Shown here: piece after piece, positions 53,356-61,163 of the stretch
How the letters are laid out: the number at the start of each line of letters is the position of its first letter
Numbering within the stretch: the first letter of the stretch is position 1
Source of the DNA: DATKAB01 sp964542745
Lineage (GTDB): Bacteria; Eisenbacteria; RBG-16-71-46
Length of the DNA: 64,000 nucleotides
Reading direction: 5' to 3'
NCBI GenBank assembly: GCA_964542745.1
Contig: CAZIVR010000005.1
Span: 12,122-76,121 of the forward strand
Notes under the pieces: model-generated
Seen by the model: the letters and a program-made list of their open reading frames with translations, nothing else
What the model was told of the DNA's origin: nothing
Database searches by the model: none
Position numbers and translations under genes: made by a program

Positions 53356-53805
53356 GGTTGCGACTCCAATCGCGGTTCAGCAACGTGGCGCGCACCCGCG
53401 CGGATGGCGGCCCGCGGGGCTGCACGTGGGATTCCGCCCCGGCAACAGGGCGGTGTCGACCGCAACGGAACGCGCTGCCGTCCCGGGGCGGCTTCGGCGA
53501 ACTCGGGGGATTGGACTGGCGCTAGCGGGGGCCCGGCAGCGGGCAAAGCGCTGGGAAACCGTCGCCCTGACGCGAGGCATTCCCATGGTTCGGTGGGAGC
53601 GGCCACCATGGAGGCGCCATCTGGAATTCTCGCCGGTGCGACGCGGGGAATTCCAACATATGAGCCGTGCTATGCCAAGAAGAAAATTGGATGGGGAACG
53701 GCCGTCGCATGAAAAGGGCGGCGCTGCCCCGGGCGCTCTCGGGGCCCGGGCAGCGCCGCGTGCCGCCCGTCGGGGCGACTCCCGTCGAAAGCCGTCCGGG
53801 CTTCG
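53356..53805. other. 450-base intergenic region with an AT-rich island and inverted repeat
   Basis: No supported gene. It contains the 5' region of the triple-domain gene and the terminator of the 53806 gene. An inverted repeat TGGAATTC (53622-53629) and GAATTCCA (53648-53655), 18 bases apart, lies beside a conspicuously AT-rich stretch (53650-53700). It could bind a regulator or hold the promoter for the minus-strand 53355 gene. I could not identify a convincing -35/-10 pair. Confidence 0.5.
53711..53757 (-). terminator. Intrinsic terminator of the amidohydrolase gene
   Basis: On the minus strand, GGCGCTGCCC (53757-53748) pairs with GGGCAGCGCC (53729-53720), with an inner GGGC/GCCC extension, followed by GCCC then TTTT (53715-53712). 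It lies 48 bases after the stop of the 53806 gene. Confidence 0.7.
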
Positions 53806-56800
53806 CTATTTCTCCAGCGTGTCCCCGTCGAACACCTCGCCGTTCTTCACCACCCACCGCACCGTGTTGGTGTTGCGGATGTCCTCGAGCGGGTTGGCGT
53901 CGAGCACCACGAAGTCGGCGAGCTTGCCCGGCTCGATCGAGCCGATCGCGTGGTCCATGCCCAGGTACCAGGCGCCGTTCCACGTGGCGCACTTGATCGC
54001 GTCGGCGGGGCGCATGCCGCCCTGCGCCAGCGCCCAGATCTCCCAGTGGGCGCCGAGACCCTGCCGCTGGCCGTGGGCGCCGATCTGCACGCTGCCCCCG
54101 GCCTCCACGATCTGCCGGCACCCGGCCGCGACGTCCTTGTGGTGCCAGTCCCACTCCGGAGCCATCACGGGGCGCCGGATCGCGCGCGCCGCGAGGTACT
54201 TCTCGGGCGTGAAGCGCCGCAGCTTGGGATCGTCGAACACGTTCGCGTGCTGGTAGAACCAGTGCTCGCCCGAGAGCCCGCCGTAGGCGACCAGCAGCGT
54301 CGGCGTGTAGCCCGAGCGGCTCTTGGAGAACAGCTCCACCACGTCGCGGTAGATCGGCGTGATCGGGAGCGCGTGCTCGAGCCCGGTGTGGCCGTCCATG
54401 ACGAAGCCGAGGTTCTCCTCGAACTTTCCGCCGCCTTCGGGCACCACCAGCATGGACTCCTCGCGCGCGGCCTGCAGGATCCACTGGCGCTGCTCGCGGC
54501 GCGGCTGCATGTAGCTCTTCACGCTGATCGCGCCGAGCCGCTTCATGCGCCGCATGTGGTGGCGGGCCTCGTCGAGGTTGGCCATCGGCGTGGCGTCCCG
54601 CCCGCCCGCGCCGTAGAGGATGTTGCCGGTGGAGTAGACGCGGGGCCCGCGCAGCGCCCCCGTCTCCACCATCTCGCCCTCGGTGAACACCTCCCACGAG
54701 GTCGCGGAGGGGTCGTGCATCGTCGTGACGCCGTAGGCGAGGTTGGCGTCGTAGGACCAGAACCGCTCCGGGATCACTCCGACGCTCGCGTAGTGGGCGT
54801 GCGCGTGCGCGTCCACGAGCCCGGGGATGACGGTCTTGCCGCGCGCGTCCACGGTGCGCGCCCCCGCGGGCACGGCGGTCGAAGCCCGCGGGCCCACCGC
54901 CACGATGCGGTTGTCCTTCACCACCACGGTGGCGTCCTCGAGGGTCTCGTTGGCGTTGCCGCCGCGCATCGTGATCACGCGGGCGCCGGTGAACGCCACG
55001 GTCCCCCGCGGGCGCGCGCGCGGCACCTCGAGCGAGATCCAGATCGAGTCGGGCCGGGGCGCGGCCACCGCGTCCGCCTTCTTGCCGCCCTTCGCGTCGT
55101 CCTTCGCGGCGGCCGTGGCCGAGTCCGCGCCTGCCCCCTTGCCGGAGCTGTCGGCCCCGGCGGCGCCCTTCGCGGCGTCCTTCTTCGCCTTGGGCTTGCC
55201 GGCTTCGACCAGCTGGCGCTCCCAGTAGGCGGTCAGGCTGTCGAGCGAGAGGCTGCGGAACAGCGGTCCCGAGCTCCAGGTGATGGCGCGACCGCCGCGG
55301 CCCCACTGGAGCCAGTCGCCGCTGTCCTCCGAGAGCTTGCGCGCGGGCAGCGCGCCGTCGGGTCCGAGGTCCACCGGGTCGCGGCCGCTCTTCGGCAGCT
55401 CCGACACGTAGGCCGCGTACTTCACGCGGTAGGCGAGCCAGCGGTCGTCGGGCGAGGGCATGAAGTCCTCGCCGTTGGTGACGGTGGCGTGGGCGATGCG
55501 GTCGGTGCCGTCGAGCCGCACCGAGACCAGGGAGTTCTTCTGCGCGGACCCGGTCGGGTCCTCGCCGTACTCCACGAAGTAGAGCCGGTCCCCGGCGGCG
55601 TTCCACGCCGGGCGCGGCATCCCCGACGCATCGAACTGCGCCTCGAGCGTGGTGACGGTGCGCGCCTCGCCCCCGCCCGCGGGCATCCACTGGAGCTCGA
55701 ACCAGATCTCGTCGTTCAGGTCGGACGTGCCGCGCAGCCCCGCCCCGCTCCCCTTGAGGAACGCGAGCTTGGAGCCGTCGCGGCTCCACGCCGGGTTCAG
55801 GTACTGCGAGGGCACGCGCGTGAGCCGGGTGGCGGAGCCGCCGTTCGCGGGCATGCGCGCGACGTGGCCGCCCTCGCCATCCTTCCACGTCACGAACGCG
55901 ATCGAGCGCCCGTCGGGGGACCAGGCCGGCGCGAAGGCGCGCTGGCCTTCGGGCGTGAGCGCCCGGGCCGACTTCGAGGCGATCTCGTAGCGCCAGATCC
56001 GGCCGAGCGCCGAGAACACGATGGACTTGCCGTCCGGCGACGAGGCCGGCCACGCCAACTGCCGCACGGTGACGCGGTCGGCGTCGAGCGTCTGGCGGAA
56101 GCGCACCGCGTGGGTGACGACCTGCTCGACGGAGGCGGTGAACGGAATCCGCGTGGCCGTGCCGGTCGCAACGTCCACGCGGGAGAAGCCGCCCGCCGCG
56201 TAGATGACGATGGACTTCCCGTCCGGCGTCCACGCGTACGCGGGGTAGACGCCGGTCCACGCGAAGCCCTCCATGTTGTCGAAGGAGAGCCCGTCCCACA
56301 GCGGCCGCGCGCGGCCGGTCTCGAGGTCCTGCAGGAACAGCACGGTCTTCTCGCGCACGCGGCGGACGAACGACATCGTCTTGCCGTCGGGTGAAAAGGC
56401 CGCGCGTCCGGCGCCGCCCGCGCCCTCGGTGACGGTGACGATCTTGCCGGTCACGCGGTCGAAGCGGCGGATCTGCCAGATCCCGGCGTGCACGTTGCGG
56501 TCGTACTGGAAGCGCTGCGGGCGGCCGGTGAAGTAGACGTGGCGCCCGTCCCGCGAGAACACCGGCTCGTTGGCGTCCCCCCACTCGGCCTTCTTGGTGA
56601 CCTGGACGCCCTTGCCGCCGAGCACGCTGTACATCCACAGCTCGACCGTGCCGAGCGAGCTCTGGTCGGTGAGACGGCGCCGCACCGTGATCCAGCGACC
56701 GTCGGGCGACCACGCCGGCGAGTTGCTGAAGCGGTCCGCCTCCTGCGTGACCGGACGCGGGTCGCTGCCGTCGGCGTTCATCATCCACGCGTTCTCGGTG

Positions 56801-57243
56801 CCGCCGCGGTCGCTCGTGAAGGCGATCCGCTTCCCGTCCGGCGACCAGCGCGCCTGCATGTCGTAGCCCATCCCGGACGTGAGCCGGGTGGCGCGGCCGC
56901 CGGTGACCGGCATCGTGTAGAGGTCGCCGAGCAGGTCGAACAGCAGCGTGCGGCCGTCGGGCGACACGTCCACCGTCATCCAGGTTCCCTCGCGGGTCTC
57001 GAACCGCAGCGTGTCGTGCGGGGCGTGGGGCACGGTGACGTCCCACGGGTCGCCGGACTTGGGCTTCTCGGCCGGCGCCTCCGCCGAGGGCGTGACGTCG
57101 GGGGCATCGTGCCCCGGGTGGGTGTCGGCATGCGACGCGAACACCGCGCCGGCGGGCCGGTCGGCGCGCGCGGGGGCCGCCGCGCACAGGATCGCGGCCG
57201 CCGCGAGGGCGGGCAGAAGGCGAACGATGGACCTGGGAGACAT
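53806..57243 (-). CDS. Secreted WD40/TolB-like propeller fused to amidohydrolase
   Basis: 1145 residues from ATG 57243. The signal peptide ends in APARA. Repeated PD40 motifs (SPDGRTLLFD, SPDGKRIAFTS, SRDGRHVYF) form a propeller over about 85-660, as in TolB. A Lys/Ala-rich insert lies at about 680-735. The amidohydrolase domain (about 755-1145) has the metal motif VDAHAHAH (H813, H815, H817), preceded by VIPGL. Related proteins are annotated amidohydrolase or imidazolonepropionase-like. Their substrates are not known. A terminator follows 48 bases downstream, and a good promoter precedes it. Confidence 0.88.
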   Translation of the reverse strand: MSPRSIVRLLPALAAAAILCAAAPARADRPAGAVFASHADTHPGHDAPDVTPSAEAPAEKPKSGDPWDVTVPHAPHDTLRFETREGTWMTVDVSPDGRTLLFDLLGDLYTMPVTGGRATRLTSGMGYDMQARWSPDGKRIAFTSDRGGTENAWMMNADGSDPRPVTQEADRFSNSPAWSPDGRWITVRRRLTDQSSLGTVELWMYSVLGGKGVQVTKKAEWGDANEPVFSRDGRHVYFTGRPQRFQYDRNVHAGIWQIRRFDRVTGKIVTVTEGAGGAGRAAFSPDGKTMSFVRRVREKTVLFLQDLETGRARPLWDGLSFDNMEGFAWTGVYPAYAWTPDGKSIVIYAAGGFSRVDVATGTATRIPFTASVEQVVTHAVRFRQTLDADRVTVRQLAWPASSPDGKSIVFSALGRIWRYEIASKSARALTPEGQRAFAPAWSPDGRSIAFVTWKDGEGGHVARMPANGGSATRLTRVPSQYLNPAWSRDGSKLAFLKGSGAGLRGTSDLNDEIWFELQWMPAGGGEARTVTTLEAQFDASGMPRPAWNAAGDRLYFVEYGEDPTGSAQKNSLVSVRLDGTDRIAHATVTNGEDFMPSPDDRWLAYRVKYAAYVSELPKSGRDPVDLGPDGALPARKLSEDSGDWLQWGRGGRAITWSSGPLFRSLSLDSLTAYWERQLVEAGKPKAKKDAAKGAAGADSSGKGAGADSATAAAKDDAKGGKKADAVAAPRPDSIWISLEVPRARPRGTVAFTGARVITMRGGNANETLEDATVVVKDNRIVAVGPRASTAVPAGARTVDARGKTVIPGLVDAHAHAHYASVGVIPERFWSYDANLAYGVTTMHDPSATSWEVFTEGEMVETGALRGPRVYSTGNILYGAGGRDATPMANLDEARHHMRRMKRLGAISVKSYMQPRREQRQWILQAAREESMLVVPEGGGKFEENLGFVMDGHTGLEHALPITPIYRDVVELFSKSRSGYTPTLLVAYGGLSGEHWFYQHANVFDDPKLRRFTPEKYLAARAIRRPVMAPEWDWHHKDVAAGCRQIVEAGGSVQIGAHGQRQGLGAHWEIWALAQGGMRPADAIKCATWNGAWYLGMDHAIGSIEPGKLADFVVLDANPLEDIRNTNTVRWVVKNGEVFDGDTLEK

Positions 57244-57304
57244 GGAAGGGGTTCTCCGCGTTGGGAAGCCGGCGCGCGGTCGAGGCGCGGAACGGGAACG
57301 CGAG

Positions 57305-57333
57305 AAGCTATTCCGCCGGCCCCTTCGCGGCAA
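57305..57333 (-). promoter_or_regulatory. Promoter of the WD40-amidohydrolase gene
   Basis: Minus strand: TTGCCG (57333-57328), a 17-base spacer and TAGCTT (57310-57305). It leaves a leader of about 55 bases before ATG 57243 and lies divergent from the TAGACT promoter of the next gene. Confidence 0.5.
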
Positions 57334-57442
57334 GGGCGGCGCGCCGCTCCGCGACCGGCGCCGGAGCGCCGGGCGACGAGCGCGGCGGACGCCCGGACCG
57401 GGAGCGCCGCCGCGGCACGCCGATCCATCCCGCGTCCGGTGC

Positions 57443-57448
57443 TAGACT
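57443..57448 (+). promoter_or_regulatory. -10 box of the lipase-like gene
   Basis: TAGACT (57443-57448). A transcript starting about 57455 would begin downstream of the in-frame GTG at 57439, which rules that GTG out as the start. Confidence 0.45.
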
Positions 57449-57507
57449 CGTCCCCGTCCCGGAGCCCCGCTCCCCATCTCTCTCGCCGCTCCACCCGGGA
57501 GTCGCCC

Positions 57508-59736
57508 CTGCGCCTCACGCCCCGCATCCGCCCGCGCGCCCTGCCCCCCGCTTCGTGGCTCCTCGCCGCGGCGTGCGCGATGGCCGCGTTCCCGCAAGCC
57601 GCCACGGCCGGACCGGTGGAGGACTCGGGCTTCGAGCGCCGCCTCGAGTCGGTCTCGCGCACCGGCGTCGTCCATGACCGCGTGCTGCCGCTCGCGCGGC
57701 TCGAGCGTCTGGACGGATCCGAGGGCGCCCCGGCGATCGGGCCCGCGACGTGGCGACAGGCGGTGGACGAGCTGCGGCGCGCCTCGTTCCGCGCCGCGGG
57801 CGCGCCGGACCCGGACGCGATCGCCCGCGCGGCGCGCGCGGTGCGGGACCGGGGCGCCGTGCCCCTCGCGATCCTCGACCTCGCCTACGAGCGCCTCGCC
57901 GACGGCTCCGCGCCCGGGCCGGGCGAGGCGGCCGGTCCCGGCGCGATGCCCGCGCTGGTCGAATCGCGCGCCTTCGCGGCCGCCGCGCTGGCCGGCCCGA
58001 CGCACCGCGGCGCCGGCGTGACCTTCCTCCTCGAGCGGGCGCTCTACGTCGGCGATCCCCCGCGGGGCCCGCGCGCGATCGAGGTGGACTTCGGCGACGG
58101 GCTCGGCTTCCGCCGGGTCCGCTTCGGCGAGCCGGTGGCCGCGGGCTACGCGACCACGGGCCCGCGCACGCTGGCCGCGCGCGTCACGCGCGACGACGGC
58201 ACGGTGGCGGTCTCGCGCTTCGCCTTCGAGGTGGCGGGACTCGCGACGCCCTCGCCCGACGACACGCTCGCGATCACCGCGTCGACCGCGTGGCAGGGCC
58301 AGTTCGGCACCGGGCGGGCGTTCGTCTACCGGGCGCCCGGCCGGACGCAGATCGAAAATCCCGTGGTGGTGGTCGAGGGCTTCGACCTCGACAACAGCAT
58401 GGGCTGGGACGAGCTCTACGCGCTCCTCAACCGCGAAAACCTCCTCGAGACCCTGCGCGCCGACGGCTTCGACGCGGTGGTGCTCGACTTCACCGACGCC
58501 ACCGAGCCGGTGCAGAAGAACGGCCTGGTGGTGGCGGAACTGATCCAGCAGGTGCAGGCCACGATCGCGCCGCAGGCCAACCTCGCGGTGGTCGGGGCGA
58601 GCATGGGCGGCCTGTGCTCGCGCTACGCGCTGCTGTGGCTCGAGGCCAACGCCCCGCCGCACCGCGTGCGCGCCTGGCTCTCGTTCGACGCCCCGCACGC
58701 GGGCGCCGACATCCCGCTCGGGCTCCAGTACTGGATCCGCTTCTTCGCGAGCCAGTCGGCCGACGCCGCCGCGTTCCTCGCGATCCTCGACCGGCCCGCC
58801 GCCCGGCAGATGCTCGTCTACCACTACACGAACCCGCCGGGCGCGACCGGCGCGCCGGACCCGATGCGGGCCGCGATGCTCTCCGACTTCGCGGCGCTGG
58901 GCGACTGGCCCGCGCTCCCGCGGCGGCTCGCGGTCGCCAACGGCAGCGGCGCCCGGGTCAACCAGGGGTTCGCGCCCGCCGCCCCGGTGATCCGCTGGAA
59001 CTACACCTCGCTGTTCGTGGACATCACCGGCAACGTGTGGGCGCTCCCCGACGCCGTCTCCGACACGATCTTCGCGGGGCGCACGCGCATCCTCTTCACG
59101 ACCACCACCCAGACCGTGATCGTTTCCGGCACGCGTCCGTGGGACGGGGCCCCGGGCGGGTGGCGCGCCTCGTTCGCCGAGCTCGACGCGCTCACCGCCC
59201 CCTACGGCGACATCGTGGCGCTCCACCCCCACCACTGCTTCGTGCCGAGCGTGAGCGCGCTCGCGCTCGCGACGCCGGATCCCTTCTTCGACATCGCCGG
59301 GGCTCCCGACCTGCTCGCGCTCACGCCCTTCGACGCGGTCTTCTACCCGGCCTCGAACGAGGAGCACGTGTTCCTCACGGCGGCGAGCGCGGCCTGGATC
59401 CGGAGTGAGATCGAAAGCGGCGTGGTGTCGGTGGCGCCACGCGCCGCACGCGGCGGCGGTGCCGGGCTCGCGCTCGCGGCGGGACCGCATCCGTTCTCCG
59501 GCTCGCTGGAGCTGGCGTTCGACCTGCCGCGCGCGGAAACCGTGACGCTGGAGATCTTCTCGGTGGACGGGCGGGCGGTGCGCCGGCTCGCGCGCGGGGC
59601 TTTCGAGGCGGGCCCCCACCGGCTCATGTGGGACGGCCGGGACGGTTCGGGAACTCCGGTTCCCGCAGGGCTTTACTTCGCGAGGCTTACCGCGGGCTCG
59701 AAGTCGGTCACGGCGCGCGCGGCGCGGCTCCGTTAG
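57508..59736 (+). CDS. Secreted alpha/beta hydrolase (lipase-like) with FlgD-like C-terminal domain; probable CTG start
   Basis: 742 residues if translation starts at CTG 57508. GGGAG lies seven bases before it, and the sequence then gives a complete signal peptide (RLTPRIRPRALPPASWLLAA to AATA). No ATG, GTG or TTG occurs between the -10 (57448) and the ATG at 57580, which would leave only a stub of the signal. The hydrolase domain (about 260-500) has the nucleophile S365 in VVGASMGGLCSR and VVVVEGFDLDNS. The last 85 residues (PFSGSLELAFDLPRAETV to ARAARLR) are the FlgD-like sorting domain. Likely a surface or released esterase/lipase. Confidence 0.75.
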   Translation: MRLTPRIRPRALPPASWLLAAACAMAAFPQAATAGPVEDSGFERRLESVSRTGVVHDRVLPLARLERLDGSEGAPAIGPATWRQAVDELRRASFRAAGAPDPDAIARAARAVRDRGAVPLAILDLAYERLADGSAPGPGEAAGPGAMPALVESRAFAAAALAGPTHRGAGVTFLLERALYVGDPPRGPRAIEVDFGDGLGFRRVRFGEPVAAGYATTGPRTLAARVTRDDGTVAVSRFAFEVAGLATPSPDDTLAITASTAWQGQFGTGRAFVYRAPGRTQIENPVVVVEGFDLDNSMGWDELYALLNRENLLETLRADGFDAVVLDFTDATEPVQKNGLVVAELIQQVQATIAPQANLAVVGASMGGLCSRYALLWLEANAPPHRVRAWLSFDAPHAGADIPLGLQYWIRFFASQSADAAAFLAILDRPAARQMLVYHYTNPPGATGAPDPMRAAMLSDFAALGDWPALPRRLAVANGSGARVNQGFAPAAPVIRWNYTSLFVDITGNVWALPDAVSDTIFAGRTRILFTTTTQTVIVSGTRPWDGAPGGWRASFAELDALTAPYGDIVALHPHHCFVPSVSALALATPDPFFDIAGAPDLLALTPFDAVFYPASNEEHVFLTAASAAWIRSEIESGVVSVAPRAARGGGAGLALAAGPHPFSGSLELAFDLPRAETVTLEIFSVDGRAVRRLARGAFEAGPHRLMWDGRDGSGTPVPAGLYFARLTAGSKSVTARAARLR

Positions 59737-59809
59737 GCGGACTTCGGGCCTGGCGAATCCCCGCTGAGGAACCGGCACCCGGTGAGTACCGGCCGGTGAG
59801 ACCCCGCGG

Positions 59810-60823
59810 CTAGAGACTCGCCCGCAGCGTCTCGGCGGCGCGGCGCCGGTCGCGCCAGCCCGCCGGCGCGCCGGCCACCCGCCAGAACAGGCGCGAGAAG
59901 GGCAGCATCTCGGCGTCGGGCTCGCCGCCTCCGCGCACGCTCACCACCAGCCCGGTGTCGAGATCGCGGGCCATGCGCCCGGCGAGCAGCACGCAGCGCG
60001 TGTAGCGCATCAGGGCGCGGACGCAGATCACGATCGCGAGCACCGCGCTCAGCGCGTCCGTCCAGCGGGGCACGCGGCCGTCCCCGAACCCTTCGGCCGC
60101 GAGCCGGGACACGGCGAGCAGCACCACCAGCAGCACGAAGGCGGTCACGGTGCTCGGGCGCGGACGGGAGAGCGCACGCCGCACGCGCTCGATCTCGTGG
60201 CGTTCGCCGGCGCTGAGCGGGCGCTGGGCGAACCGCAGGTCCGGAGCCGGGGCGGTGACCCGCAGCGAGAGCGGCGCGTAGAGCGTCGCGCCGCGGTGCG
60301 CGTCGGTTTCCAGGAGCTCTTCGCGCGAGGTGTCGGGACGCGTCGAGGCGGGATCCACCACGCGCCGGGTGTTCGGCAGCAACGCGAACCCGGGCGGGGC
60401 CGCGGCCGCCTCGTCCTCGGCGTCCGCGGCGTCACGGACCGCGGGCGACTCGAAGGTCCACGCCTCGCCCCCCGCGAGATCGGCGCCGAGATCGCGCCAC
60501 GCGCGCAGGTGGTCGCGAACCAGCAGGATCCCGACCGGCAGCGCGAGGAGCAACGCGCCCAGGACGGCGGCGAACGCGGCCGCCGCGACCGGGCCGCCGG
60601 TGCGGTCCCCGGCGAGTGCCGCGAGCGCGAGCGGGAATCCGAGCGCGAGCGGGGGGATCGCGAGCCCGAGCACCGCGCGCGCGAGATGCGCGTCGCGCAG
60701 CCCGGCGATCCAGCGCCGCTCGCCCCCGGTCAGCGTGCGGTCGCCGGCGCGCCGGCACCCGAGGCACCAGGTCTCGGCCTCGCGCGAGGCCTCGTTCGAT
60801 GGCGCCGTCCCGGTCGGGTGCAT
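59810..60823 (-). CDS. Predicted membrane protein with N-terminal CxxC
   Basis: 337 residues from ATG 60823. I do not recognise the family. The N-terminus has WCLGCRRAGDRTLTGGE, a possible rubredoxin-like knuckle with a single CxxC pair. Two helices follow (about 48-70 and 80-103), then a soluble stretch (about 110-225) and another two helices (about 230-270), and a basic C-terminal tail. A possible -10 (GATACC, minus 60835-60830) lies six bases upstream. Confidence 0.6.
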   Translation of the reverse strand: MHPTGTAPSNEASREAETWCLGCRRAGDRTLTGGERRWIAGLRDAHLARAVLGLAIPPLALGFPLALAALAGDRTGGPVAAAAFAAVLGALLLALPVGILLVRDHLRAWRDLGADLAGGEAWTFESPAVRDAADAEDEAAAAPPGFALLPNTRRVVDPASTRPDTSREELLETDAHRGATLYAPLSLRVTAPAPDLRFAQRPLSAGERHEIERVRRALSRPRPSTVTAFVLLVVLLAVSRLAAEGFGDGRVPRWTDALSAVLAIVICVRALMRYTRCVLLAGRMARDLDTGLVVSVRGGGEPDAEMLPFSRLFWRVAGAPAGWRDRRRAAETLRASL

Positions 60824-61163
60824 GGGTCCGGTATCGGCCGGCCGGGCCGCGCGCCTTCAGCCGCGTTGCCTGCGGCGCGCCGCGCCCGCCCAGTTCGTGT
60901 CCGGGCGGGGCGGACCCGCCGGATGGCAACTTGCCGCTCCCGCCCCGGCCCACGCTCCGGGGCACGCCGCAAGTGCAGGAAATACCGGCCCACGGCGCCC
61001 CCGGAGCCCGCGGTGCGGAGGGCCCACCTCTTGCAAGGCGGGCGGTACGCCACGCCCCATTCGCGAACCCTCCCATCGGGGCGGGGAGGTCCACCCCATG
61101 TCGCCGGTCCGCCGCAGTCCCCTCAGGGGGGCGCGCCGCGGAGCGCCGGAAGGAGTGCTACGC
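60824..61163. other. 340-base divergent intergenic region
   Basis: Between the divergent starts of the 59810 and 61164 genes. Apart from a possible GATACC -10 for the minus gene and the GGAAGGAG ribosome binding site (61148-61155) for the plus gene, I see no gene, repeat or convincing promoter in it. Confidence 0.4.

Noticed and set aside
53950..56394. 814-codon plus-strand frame inside the WD40-amidohydrolase gene
   Set aside because: Shadow of the minus-strand gene, whose PD40 repeats and HxH motif are unmistakable.
59737..59809. Terminator hairpin between the lipase-like and membrane genes
   Set aside because: Only short, mismatched stems (ACCGGC/GCCGGT) can be drawn, and no T-run follows; too weak to list.
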